Shown piece by piece: positions 1 through 6,639 of a DNA stretch of 43,620 bases. Positions within the stretch are counted from its first letter, which is position 1. Each line of letters opens with the position of its first letter. The stretch covers positions 1 through 43,620 of the forward strand of contig JAFTPT010000050.1 of assembly GCA_017463155.1 (NCBI GenBank), in the 5' to 3' direction. The notes under the pieces were generated by a model. It made no database searches and had not been told where the DNA came from. It worked only from the letters and a program-made list of their open reading frames with translations. Source of the DNA: Blautia sp. (GTDB lineage Bacteria; Bacillota; Clostridia; Lachnospirales; Lachnospiraceae). Made by a program: the position numbers and the translations under genes.

Positions 1-231
1 ATCTACGCCCGGCTCTGCGATCCTCCTTTTAAAAACGCAGGTCGACGGGGCTTAGGTGGATGTTTTGCGCCCTTTTAGAATGAGCCAAAATAATGCGAAT
101 TTTTACTCATTCAGGTCTTGACATTTCACCGCTGGACTTTTTATATTCTTTCTCTAAAAATGATACATGGACATATGCAGGTTGTCAAGCAGCTTCCTGC
201 GAGGAAACCTTGGACCCTGGGTCCAGGATTC
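1..231. other. Host DNA left of the prophage, no gene recognised
   Basis: I see no convincing gene here. On the minus strand an AAAAGGAGGAT stretch (about 22-33) could be the ribosome site of a gene starting left of the window. On the plus strand TTGACA (118-123) and TATATT (142-147), 18 bp apart, form a possible promoter pointing toward the prophage end. A perfect odd palindrome, TGGACCCTGGGTCCA, lies at 211-225. Before integration this DNA was the 3' flank of the tRNA-Leu gene now at 23488-23572. Confidence 0.5.
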
Positions 232-283
232 CTTCCGCATAAAAAGGGCCTCAGCTTCTGCTGAGACCCCTCTTATGCGGAAG
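232..283 (-). terminator. Displaced tRNA-Leu terminator inside an inverted repeat
   Basis: Read on the minus strand, a 10-bp stem with one mismatch (246-255 with 260-269, loop TTCT) is followed by TTTTT (241-245), an intrinsic terminator. It is flanked by an 11-bp inverted repeat, CTTCCGCATAA (232-242) and TTATGCGGAAG (273-283). The right arm is part of the attachment core. The likely explanation is that this was the terminator of the tRNA-Leu gene before the prophage separated them by about 23 kb. Confidence 0.65.
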
Positions 284-289
284 ATGGGA
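275..289. repeat. attL core: 15-bp direct repeat of the tRNA-Leu 3' end
   Basis: ATGCGGAAGATGGGA at 275-289 is identical to 23487-23501, which is the 3' end of the intact tRNA-Leu gene. The integrase gene lies immediately inside the other copy. Integration into a tRNA 3' end that restores the tRNA is standard for tyrosine integrases, so these two copies are taken as attL and attR. Confidence 0.85.
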
Positions 290-360
290 AAAGTTCTCTT
301 TCCCCATGTTCCTTGAAAAGCCTTGCCATTCGCATGATCCATCAAATATTCTCTTCTGTT

Positions 361-379
361 ATGGGGCAAAAATGGGGCA
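361..379. repeat. Two ATGGGGCA repeats, candidate integrase arm sites (left arm)
   Basis: ATGGGGCA occurs at 361-368 and 372-379, 11 bp apart start to start. The same octamer pair with the same 11-bp step lies just inside attR. Direct repeats one helical turn apart, near both ends of an element whose integrase has an N-terminal arm-binding region, fit arm-type binding sites. Confidence 0.55.
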
Positions 380-385
380 GACTGT

Positions 386-1735
386 TCAAATTCCGAGTAG
401 TTTACCCCATGTCTTTACTCCGCAAACTCCGTCAACCACAAGGCCCATCTTTTTCTGATAACCTCTTAATGCGTAGTCTGTATTAGTTCCGTCGCTTCCG
501 TCAAGATTAAGGGTCTTTCCATCCTTACCCTTATAACCACCAACACGAAGTAATTTCTGCATCAGTAGGACCGAACTATTTTTGTTGCCGATTCTGACCG
601 TCTTTACCTCAAACATATAGCATCCACTCCCATCTGTCAATACGGTTTCACTCTCGTCCATGCTCTCATACCTCAAGACGTAATTCCAAGGGTAGTTACG
701 GTACGACCGGATCAGAATCTCTCTGCCGGTCTGATCCCCAGGCTCCCCGCTGGTAGCACCGCCACGCTCATTGATTGACGCCTCGACTTCCTTACCATTG
801 CCGCAGTACATCGCGGTGTGATGGACTGAATTGAGTAAAACATCCCCACGAATCAAGCCAGATCCAGTGCCAACATTGACCTTGGATGAGACATCTTTAA
901 AGCCACACTTGAGGAAAACAGACCGCATATTGCCGGTATAGGTTGCCCCATTGGACTTAACCGGCACACCTGCCTGCTCCCATGCGGTTATGACAGCGGA
1001 ACTGCAATCGTAGTCTCCTTTCTGCCCCCATCTGTAGATCTGATCATATCCATGAGCATCGTCTTTTGCAAGATTCTCCATCCACTCGATGGCCTTCTCG
1101 ACAGTGGATTTCTTGACTTCAACGATCAGCTGCTTGCTCGGAAGTGTTCCGAAGTAGTAGTTCATGTCGAGGTTCTTGCTGTATCCATTTATCCTTCCGT
1201 TGCTGGTATACTGCTGCATGATGCAGGGATAGTCGGGGCCTCCAGCGTAATCAGCAAGCCAAATGTCATACCGCTTGAGTGTCTCCTGTGTGTACCAGTT
1301 CCTCCAATAATCGATGTTGGTATAGATGCCTGTAGGATATCCTGCTGCCTTGACAGCATCACAGAAGGTGCGCGTGAACTGATTGCATTCCGCTGGTCTC
1401 AAAGTAACGCCTGCCGCTTTGGCTTTGGTAATCGTGTCATACTCGAAATCCGCCCAGATGACCGTTGTCTTCGGAAGTCCGACGGCTTCCACGTTCTTGA
1501 TGCAGGACATGGCTTCCTGTTTGGCCTGCTCATTGGTCAGTGCATAGATGAAATGATATACGCCAATTATTGGAACTCCCAGAGCCTTGAATGCATAGAG
1601 ATGCGTTTTGAACATATAGTCCTCACGCTGGCGGCATCCCTCGCGCAGGACAACAAAGTCAATCTGCTTGGAAAGCGTTGTGTAATCAATACCAGTGTTA
1701 TGCTCAGACAAATCTACGCCCTTGTAGTTACTCAT
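386..1735 (-). CDS. Endolysin: GH25 muramidase, second peptidoglycan hydrolase domain, cell-wall binding domain
   Basis: Lysis enzyme of 449 aa. Residues 1-200 match GH25 (Cellosyl-type) lysozymes: the start motif VDLSEHN, D8, and D96/E98 in WADFEYD are the expected acidic catalytic residues. Residues about 215-370 resemble the phage amidase/endopeptidase fold (Amidase_5 or NlpC/P60-like), with C244 in DYDCSSAV and H305/H306 as likely nucleophile and general base. The last 60 residues look like a PG_binding_1 repeat ending in YQKKMGLVVDGVCGVKTW. The start at 1735 is chosen because GAAGGTGAGG precedes ATG; the reading frame extends 22 codons upstream but without a ribosome site. It lies 22 bp after the holin gene, forming a lysis cassette. 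No signal peptide is visible, so export depends on the holin. Confidence 0.9.
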   Translation of the reverse strand: MSNYKGVDLSEHNTGIDYTTLSKQIDFVVLREGCRQREDYMFKTHLYAFKALGVPIIGVYHFIYALTNEQAKQEAMSCIKNVEAVGLPKTTVIWADFEYDTITKAKAAGVTLRPAECNQFTRTFCDAVKAAGYPTGIYTNIDYWRNWYTQETLKRYDIWLADYAGGPDYPCIMQQYTSNGRINGYSKNLDMNYYFGTLPSKQLIVEVKKSTVEKAIEWMENLAKDDAHGYDQIYRWGQKGDYDCSSAVITAWEQAGVPVKSNGATYTGNMRSVFLKCGFKDVSSKVNVGTGSGLIRGDVLLNSVHHTAMYCGNGKEVEASINERGGATSGEPGDQTGREILIRSYRNYPWNYVLRYESMDESETVLTDGSGCYMFEVKTVRIGNKNSSVLLMQKLLRVGGYKGKDGKTLNLDGSDGTNTDYALRGYQKKMGLVVDGVCGVKTWGKLLGI

Positions 1736-1757
1736 AAGCCTCACCTTCCTCGTTCTG

Positions 1758-2258
1758 TCACTTGCCATCATCTTCGAATCTGTCATCCTTGCGGATTGCA
1801 TCGGAAGTTTCCTTGATATCTTCAGGCAGGACTGCTATTTCGCTCGTGTTATTCTGCAGGAAACGCTTGATGGCCTCCCATATCTTTTCCACAGGCAGTC
1901 CTGATAGAGCCATATTTTTCAGGACAGACACAACTTCGTATATTACATATAGCAGGGCAAAAAATTCCATTATACCGATACTCTCAGCCGGCAGCACGGA
2001 TCTGATCTTCTCTGGCAGAAAGCCAATCAGGTTTATCTCCACGATCATATCCAGATACACCATGCAGACAAGACTGATCAGCATTCCTGCCTTGCGGATC
2101 ATTCCGTTGATGCCGATCGTGCTGTTGAATGACTTCTCGCGGATTGCCCGCAGGCACCCGAATATCACATCCATGACTACCAATACGATCAGGACCTGAA
2201 ACCATTTGCTCTGTCCAGCCGCGATTACGATCGGCCGGATCCATTCATCCATATGCAT
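1758..2258 (-). CDS. Phage holin (TcdE/Cph1, holin_4 family)
   Basis: A 166-aa membrane protein with three or four hydrophobic segments (about residues 18-36, 50-72, 85-112) and a charged C-terminus. The text FQVLIVLVVMDVIFGCLRA followed by a GING...KAG region is typical of the phage holin 4 / toxin secretion family. It permeabilises the membrane to release the endolysin encoded just downstream. The start at 2258 follows AAGGAGGAGAAGAAA; an in-frame extension to 2294 would run through the dispersed palindrome and is unlikely. The gene is preceded by an intrinsic terminator (2303-2328) and the palindrome (2281-2296), so lysis expression may be set by those elements. Confidence 0.85.
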   Translation of the reverse strand: MHMDEWIRPIVIAAGQSKWFQVLIVLVVMDVIFGCLRAIREKSFNSTIGINGMIRKAGMLISLVCMVYLDMIVEINLIGFLPEKIRSVLPAESIGIMEFFALLYVIYEVVSVLKNMALSGLPVEKIWEAIKRFLQNNTSEIAVLPEDIKETSDAIRKDDRFEDDGK

Positions 2259-2280
2259 TTTCTTCTCCTCCTTTTCCGCT

Positions 2281-2296
2281 TTGCGCCGGCGCAATT
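2281..2296. repeat. Dispersed palindrome copy 1, TTGCGCCGGCGCAATT
   Basis: A 14-bp perfect palindrome (TTGCGCC/GGCGCAA) with a TT extension on one side. It sits between a terminator and the ribosome site of the holin gene. Identical copies lie at 8269, 10524, 17998 and 21103, all in the same orientation and only in the prophage. The function is unknown; see findings. Confidence 0.9.
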
Positions 2297-2302
2297 AAGC
2301 AC

Positions 2303-2328
2303 ATAATAAAAGGACCGTTTCCGGTCCT
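2303..2328 (-). terminator. Intrinsic terminator upstream of the holin gene
   Basis: On the minus strand AGGACCG-GAAA-CGGTCCT forms a hairpin with a GNRA-type loop, followed by TTTATTAT. It would stop late transcription before the lysis genes unless transcription is made terminator-resistant. Confidence 0.8.
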
Positions 2329-2381
2329 GCTCTGATCAGCATCTTCATGCGCCTCCATTTCTTTCTTCATGCACACATATA

Positions 2382-2540
2382 TCAGTGATGATCTGTCTTC
2401 ACTTTCTCTTTATCAATCAAGCAATACAGCTGCGTCGTGTCCAGATCCTCATGGCCGAGGATTGGGCTACCTCCTCAATCGGCATGCCTTTATAACGCAC
2501 ATAATTTATCGCGTTACCTCGTGATCGGTAGTGCGTTATA
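2382..2540 (-). pseudogene. C-terminal fragment of a tyrosine recombinase, frameshifted
   Basis: In one minus frame the text is YVRYKGMPIEEVAQ. One base is then missing, and the next frame continues LGHEDLDTTQLYCLIDKEK and stops at 2382-2384. The joined text matches the end of tyrosine recombinases (the LGHxxLDTTxxY block with the catalytic tyrosine). The upstream catalytic region is absent or degenerate. This is not the active integrase, which is intact at 22237-23304. It is probably left over from another mobile element that inserted in the structural gene region and was then deleted with it. Confidence 0.65.
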
Positions 2541-2707
2541 TTCCACTTTAGCGAACGGCAAAGGGGCGGATATTGGCGATATAAGATACAAAATGAACAA
2601 CTATCGTATTGGTTAAGAGCGAGGTTTGTGACTTCCCTTCGGAGAATTATCAGTTGATGTTGAGCCTCAAACTTAGACGTGTTTCTTTTACTTTTTACTA
2701 CGCTCAT
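2417..2707 (-). pseudogene. Chimeric ORF: N-terminus of an MSVVKSKR-type protein joined to recombinase debris
   Basis: The first ~35 codons (2707 down to about 2602) begin MSVVKSKR and continue TSKFEAQHQLIILRREV, behind a near-perfect ribosome site (GGAGGTGAATT). From memory, proteins with this start are small helical proteins found near reverse transcriptases of phage diversity-generating systems. The rest of the frame is unrelated and runs into the recombinase fragment at 2382-2540. I take it as a deletion scar. The N-terminal family assignment is tentative; no reverse transcriptase or template repeat is visible here. Confidence 0.5.
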
Positions 2708-2764
2708 AATTCACCTCCTTCCTATTCATAAGTTTTTTATTGTAGTTCATATGTAACCTCTCTT

Positions 2765-3364
2765 TCATCGCCTTGCGGCATTCCTGATTGCGTCGTTGAT
2801 CGACGTGTTCTTACTTCCTGTGCTGCCTTCAGAACCGGATGCCGAGGAAGTGGATACCCTGTATCCGTTTCCTGTAAAACGCGGATTCTCCTTCAGGAAT
2901 TTGTCCGCGGCCTTCTTGAAATCAGTCTTGTCATCCATCAGCTGCTTCGCCTTGAACATGACATAGTCCAAGTCCTCGGTTTTGATGTTCTTATCCCGCA
3001 GGTAGTCTTTGTTATCCCGCTCCTCCAGCTGCGCTTTGTACTGGTCGCGCTCTTTCTCTATCGCGCTCGCATCCGGCTGTCTGGCTGCCTTGTCCTTCTT
3101 GTACTGTTCGAGGGCTGCTGCCGCTTCCTGTTCAGACAACCCCTGCTGCTGAAAATAGCTTTTCAGTGCCGCCTTGGAGGCCCTGTCAGCCCTGCTGGTC
3201 GCGATCTCGTCAAGCTGTTCATATGTAAAAGTTCCTCCGGTGTTCTCCCGGCCACCGTTGCCGGATCCGGCGTTTCCCTGGCCGCCGTTGCCAGTTCCGG
3301 CGTTCTGACCGCCGTTTCCTCCTTCATCAAACAGATGCAGGTTCATCATTTTTCTGTAGTTCAT
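2765..3364 (-). CDS. Phage capsid scaffolding protein
   Basis: A 199-aa protein with a Gly/Asn-rich N-terminal segment (repeats of GNGGQ type, residues about 13-42), then a long charged, predicted coiled-coil region (about 50-140) and a Ser/Gly-rich C-terminus. This is the usual build of phage scaffold proteins (GP20/DUF4355-like), which guide procapsid assembly around the major capsid protein. Its place after portal and minor capsid genes agrees. The start at 3364 is chosen because CGGAGGAGAAT precedes ATG; a longer frame starts at 3460 without a good site. The major capsid gene that normally follows is missing. Confidence 0.8.
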   Translation of the reverse strand: MNYRKMMNLHLFDEGGNGGQNAGTGNGGQGNAGSGNGGRENTGGTFTYEQLDEIATSRADRASKAALKSYFQQQGLSEQEAAAALEQYKKDKAARQPDASAIEKERDQYKAQLEERDNKDYLRDKNIKTEDLDYVMFKAKQLMDDKTDFKKAADKFLKENPRFTGNGYRVSTSSASGSEGSTGSKNTSINDAIRNAARR

Positions 3365-3427
3365 ATTCTCCTCCGTTTTAGGTGCGATAACCCTCAGTGC
3401 TTTTAGAGCCTTCATGGTTTGGGCATA

Positions 3428-3453
3428 AATAAAACCGCCTCCAAAGAGACGGT
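3428..3453 (-). terminator. Intrinsic terminator after the Prp-like gene
   Basis: On the minus strand ACCGTCTC (3453-3446) pairs with GAGGCGGT (3441-3434), with one T-G pair, followed by TTTATTTAT. The stem overlaps the stop of the Prp-like gene and lies just before the scaffold gene. Confidence 0.75.
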
Positions 3454-3737
3454 CAGACAAACGTTATGCAATTATACTGTTCATTGATCCTGCAGATACC
3501 CAGGAACCAGGTGTCAATAAGAATCTTGCCCTTGTCGGACAGCTTCTGCCATTCGATTATGGTCGTTCCGCTGCCGGTGTCGGCGCGGATCCGGTTGTCG
3601 GTCAGCTCCTGCAGTCCCATGATCAGGGTGCAGGTGAGCGCTGAGATCGCGCTGCAGACGATGTCCTGGCCGTTGATGCTGCATCCTGCATGGCCTTGCA
3701 TCCGGATTATGTTTTCTCTGATCATTACAGTGATCAC
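3453..3737 (-). CDS. Prp-like cysteine protease (YsxB family), phage copy
   Basis: A 94-aa protein with the signature of the Prp/YsxB family: GHAGCSINGQDIVCSAISAL, giving H16 and C28 as the catalytic pair. Host Prp trims the N-terminus of ribosomal protein L27 in Bacillota. Phage copies encoded beside head genes are thought to process head proteins, and this one sits directly before the scaffold gene. A GTG start at 3737 is preferred because GGATGGAGGG lies 6 bp upstream; a longer ATG frame (3779) overlaps the previous gene's terminator. Which protein it cleaves cannot be told from the sequence, since the major capsid gene is lost. Confidence 0.8.
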   Translation of the reverse strand: MITVMIRENIIRMQGHAGCSINGQDIVCSAISALTCTLIMGLQELTDNRIRADTGSGTTIIEWQKLSDKGKILIDTWFLGICRINEQYNCITFV

Positions 3738-3758
3738 GGTAATCCCTCCATCCGGGTA

Positions 3759-3790
3759 TAAAAATACCACCAGCATCACTTACTGGTGGT
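3759..3790 (-). terminator. Intrinsic terminator after the TM/PLD-like gene
   Basis: On the minus strand ACCACCAG (3790-3783) pairs with CTGGTGGT (3773-3766), followed by ATTTTTAT. The stem contains the end of the TM/PLD-like gene. Confidence 0.8.
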
Positions 3791-4507
3791 TAATGCATCT
3801 TCGCAAAACTCTGGATTATTCCATAGCTCATTGAAATAGTCGCTATAATACTCATACGCTGTTCCGAAGTTGTTATACTCAAATGATAACGTCTGTTGGC
3901 TCTGCTTATGGAACAAATATGGGCCTGTAAACAACCTATTGTTCATCAAAAACAGGAAATTCTGCGGCTGATGTGTGTGGTAGCGAATTGCTATCTTCCC
4001 CTTGTATTTTCTTGAATTCAGCCTCTTAGCCCATGCTATCAAGGATTCTATATCATTTGACATTTGCCCTGGGATCTGATCCTCGTCTGCTTCCCGCTGG
4101 GCCAGATTCTCGCACCCTGGCTTCATGGTGATTATCCGTATCATTCCACCACTTCGCAGTATGTTTTCAATAGCTTTTTCTTGAGAATCCCGCCATGATC
4201 TAAGCCCAAACGCAATGATATCAATCGACTTCGCTTTTTTGAGATAATAGTCACAGCTTTTATTCATCTCTCCGCGTGTTCGGTATACTCCTTCTAGCCC
4301 CCATTTTCTGGCCTCTCCTTGATCTCCTGTTCCCATTAGAACATCGGTCAGAAAAACTATGATCGCAGAGGCCAAGACGGAGACTCCGATGTCGGCGAGA
4401 ATTCCTCTTGTGGTCTGATCCACGATGATCAAGGCCAGTCCAACCAGGGCAATGATAATCTCTACAAGCGTCGCATTTTTCCTGATATATTTCCTTAATG
4501 CTTTCAT
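3776..4507 (-). CDS. Two-TM protein with phospholipase D-like C-terminal fold, cargo gene
   Basis: A 243-aa protein. Residues about 12-32 and 37-57 are hydrophobic and read as two membrane helices; the remainder is soluble. The soluble part has the strand texts IDIIAFGLRSW and RIITMKPG, and an ending like YYSDYFNELW, which recall PLD-like (HKD superfamily) domains that sit behind membrane anchors in some bacterial stress or defence proteins. A canonical HxKxxxxD motif is not visible, so enzymatic activity is doubtful. The gene is visibly more AT-rich than portal and terminase and lies between two terminators inside the late region, as cargo genes often do. The start follows AAAGGAGAAGGCGG. 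The role is unknown; superinfection exclusion or abortive infection is a guess. Confidence 0.55.
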   Translation of the reverse strand: MKALRKYIRKNATLVEIIIALVGLALIIVDQTTRGILADIGVSVLASAIIVFLTDVLMGTGDQGEARKWGLEGVYRTRGEMNKSCDYYLKKAKSIDIIAFGLRSWRDSQEKAIENILRSGGMIRIITMKPGCENLAQREADEDQIPGQMSNDIESLIAWAKRLNSRKYKGKIAIRYHTHQPQNFLFLMNNRLFTGPYLFHKQSQQTLSFEYNNFGTAYEYYSDYFNELWNNPEFCEDALTTSK

Positions 4508-4524
4508 CCGCCTTCTCCTTTATT

Positions 4525-4552
4525 AAAAACACCACCACCGCATGGGTGGTGG
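4525..4552 (-). terminator. Intrinsic terminator after the small ORF
   Basis: On the minus strand CCACCACC (4552-4545) pairs with GGTGGTGG (4539-4532), followed by TGTTTTTAATA. It closes the minor capsid / small ORF pair and directly precedes the ribosome site of the TM/PLD-like gene. Confidence 0.8.
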
Positions 4553-4604
4553 CAAATGCGCTGTCCTTCCAAAGATCGCCCGGCTCAGGTTTCTCTCTTT
4601 AAGA

Positions 4605-4778
4605 TTACTCCCGTATACCTCTAGCATGAAGGGCCTCTAACCTATTATGCTCTGCTGCTGCCATTGCAAGAAATCTAGGAGACGCGTGTTGCTCAATATA
4701 CTCCGAAAATTCAATTTCTCTATCGTCTTTCATGAAGGCTTCATATAGCCCCTGCAATTCTCTCTTCCACCATTCCAT
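4605..4778 (-). CDS. Small protein coupled to the capsid-metallopeptidase gene, candidate immunity protein
   Basis: A 57-aa frame beginning MEWWKRELQGLYEAF and ending HARGIRE. The ribosome site AGAAGGAT overlaps the stop codon of the upstream minor capsid gene, so translation is probably coupled. Composition is AT-rich like the 3' third of that gene and unlike its 5' part, suggesting both were acquired together. Small acidic proteins directly downstream of toxin-like domains are often immunity proteins. That role is inference from position alone; I do not recognise the family. Confidence 0.55.
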   Translation of the reverse strand: MEWWKRELQGLYEAFMKDDREIEFSEYIEQHASPRFLAMAAAEHNRLEALHARGIRE

Positions 4779-4782
4779 ATTA

Positions 4783-6639
4783 TTATCCTTCTTTCACAAG
4801 ACGATATATCTCTTTTGCCAGCTGGTTATCAACTTTTCCCTTCGCAGTTTCTATTGCGAAAGCAAAGATCTCTTTAGAATCCTCATATGCCTTATGTTCT
4901 TTTACAAGTCCAACAATTTGATACACCTGGCTTATATATGCCTTTGTTCCTTTTCGGAGTTTGAGATTTTTTCTCGCCTTTTCTAATATTTTAGCCGCGT
5001 AATCATATCCCCGCTCCACAGATCTAATATGATCCAGCATATGAGCTGATTCATGAACTCCAGTACCGTAGTCATACAATCCACTTTTTCCTACCCTGCT
5101 TTTCCCTAAAGTAAGGTCTATATCTCCATTCGCTGACATTCTGGGATTATAGCTGATTTCTCTAATCTTTCCATGAAGCACTGGAAATTCCTGAAGCATA
5201 TCATCGTAACCCGCAAGTGGAGATTGGACTCCAAGTGTTTCTTTGTTTTCAAAGCCCTTTACGGCAATACCATATTTCTGTTTAAAATAGTCAGCAATAT
5301 CCTTTTCTGATGACATTTTAATTATACTACTATTGCTTATCGCCTTCAAGTCGGATTCGTTTTTTATCAATCTGGCACGCTCCAAAACCTCTTTTCTTCT
5401 CGTGTTCCCATCAGAAGAATTACCTGCTGTTTCTTCTGTTTTCCTTGTCCCTCTCATATTTACTTTCAGCCCATCCTGGTAGATCCGCTCCTTCTGTGTC
5501 GGCAGATCCATTTTGTCGCTGAATGCTACGTATTCCTGAAGGATTCCCTGGTACCGGGCTTTCTTCAATGTGATCTGCTCGTCGATGGCTGCTGCCGCCT
5601 CTCCTTCGATCCCATCCTTGCTCTTCTCCAGGAGATACACATCCTCCCTGTACTTCCTGGCCCTGGTCTCCAGCTGCCGCTGACGCTGCAGGGCTTCATA
5701 AGTGGTGTATTCCTTGCCATTGTAGATCCTTGTCGCGTTCTCCTTCTCGTGGATCCGCTCCAGCTCCTCGTCAGTGTATGTACGGACGGATACTCCCGGA
5801 ATAAAGGCATTATAATCGTGATAGCAGTTGGCGCCGTGGAGCCCGGTTACGGTACCCAGACCACAGACGTTCTTCAGCTGCTCCATAGTCCAGACCTTTC
5901 CTTCCCATATCTGATGTGTCGGCCTGGCTCCGATATGCACGGTGACCTCGTAGGAGTCTGTTCCCAGCTCTCTGGCCACCTGCTCGTTGATCTTTCCCTG
6001 CACCTGCCGGAAGCCGGTCATGACAGCCCTCCTGGCTGCCACAGGAACGCGGTTATGATGGCCGCTGTCATAATCGATCCACCGAATCCCGGATGCGGTC
6101 ATGTCCTCGATCGTTCTCTGCACCACCGTGCTGTAATCGAATGCTCCCGAATGGATGTCGTACATGGCATCGTCAAGTGTTCTGACATAGAATTCGCTCA
6201 GTGTTATGAGCTCCGCGCCTCCCGTTGCGCCTTTCTTGACAAACCCCATGGTCCCGGTAATATTCCGCAGTTCCTCGTTCGTCTGCTTTTTTATGCCATC
6301 GATCAGCTGCTGAAGCTCCTGGTTTTCTTCGAACGGGATCTGCTGCCTGCCATAGACATCATATCCGCGGCCCTGCTTCATGTATTCCTCATAAGTGGTG
6401 TCCGAATAGATCTTTTCGATTTCCTCCTCGGATACCTCAAGCGCCATCCTGACCCACTCTTTAATCTCCTTCTGGGACATGCCGAGCTGCTGCAGCCTCG
6501 TGAACTGCCAGTCGGCCGACGCTGTTGAGAAGCTGTTGATCCGGATCCGCCGGACGATATCGTCCATGATACGGATCTGCAGCTGGTTCATCGCCCTCTC
6601 GATGCCTGCAGGGAGCTTTTCCAGTTCGCCCTGGGTCAT
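4783..6639 (-). CDS. Phage minor capsid protein (min_cap2-like) with C-terminal zinc metallopeptidase-like domain
   Basis: A 618-aa protein. Residues 1-400 resemble the phage minor capsid protein 2 / head morphogenesis family placed directly after portal genes: ASGIRWIDYDSGHHNRVPV, then HIGARPTHQIWEGKVW and GLHGANCYHD. After a linker (about 395-425) the C-terminal ~190 residues are a different domain containing VHESAHMLDH (HExxH, near residue 526) and a later EIFAFAIET, which could supply the third zinc ligand. This is a metallopeptidase layout like polymorphic toxin tips carried by phage head proteins. The DNA for this part is clearly more AT-rich than the first 1.2 kb, supporting a domain swap. 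A small gene is coupled downstream. The start overlaps the portal stop by 4 bp. The head-protein call is firm; toxin activity is inference. Confidence 0.8.
   Translation of the reverse strand: MTQGELEKLPAGIERAMNQLQIRIMDDIVRRIRINSFSTASADWQFTRLQQLGMSQKEIKEWVRMALEVSEEEIEKIYSDTTYEEYMKQGRGYDVYGRQQIPFEENQELQQLIDGIKKQTNEELRNITGTMGFVKKGATGGAELITLSEFYVRTLDDAMYDIHSGAFDYSTVVQRTIEDMTASGIRWIDYDSGHHNRVPVAARRAVMTGFRQVQGKINEQVARELGTDSYEVTVHIGARPTHQIWEGKVWTMEQLKNVCGLGTVTGLHGANCYHDYNAFIPGVSVRTYTDEELERIHEKENATRIYNGKEYTTYEALQRQRQLETRARKYREDVYLLEKSKDGIEGEAAAAIDEQITLKKARYQGILQEYVAFSDKMDLPTQKERIYQDGLKVNMRGTRKTEETAGNSSDGNTRRKEVLERARLIKNESDLKAISNSSIIKMSSEKDIADYFKQKYGIAVKGFENKETLGVQSPLAGYDDMLQEFPVLHGKIREISYNPRMSANGDIDLTLGKSRVGKSGLYDYGTGVHESAHMLDHIRSVERGYDYAAKILEKARKNLKLRKGTKAYISQVYQIVGLVKEHKAYEDSKEIFAFAIETAKGKVDNQLAKEIYRLVKEG

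Noticed and set aside
154-369. 71-aa minus-strand ORF across attL
   Set aside because: It spans host DNA, the terminator hairpin and the attachment core; no ribosome site and no recognisable protein.
2382-2707. Active diversity-generating retroelement
   Set aside because: No reverse transcriptase, template repeat or variable repeat is present; only an N-terminal fragment resembles an accessory protein.
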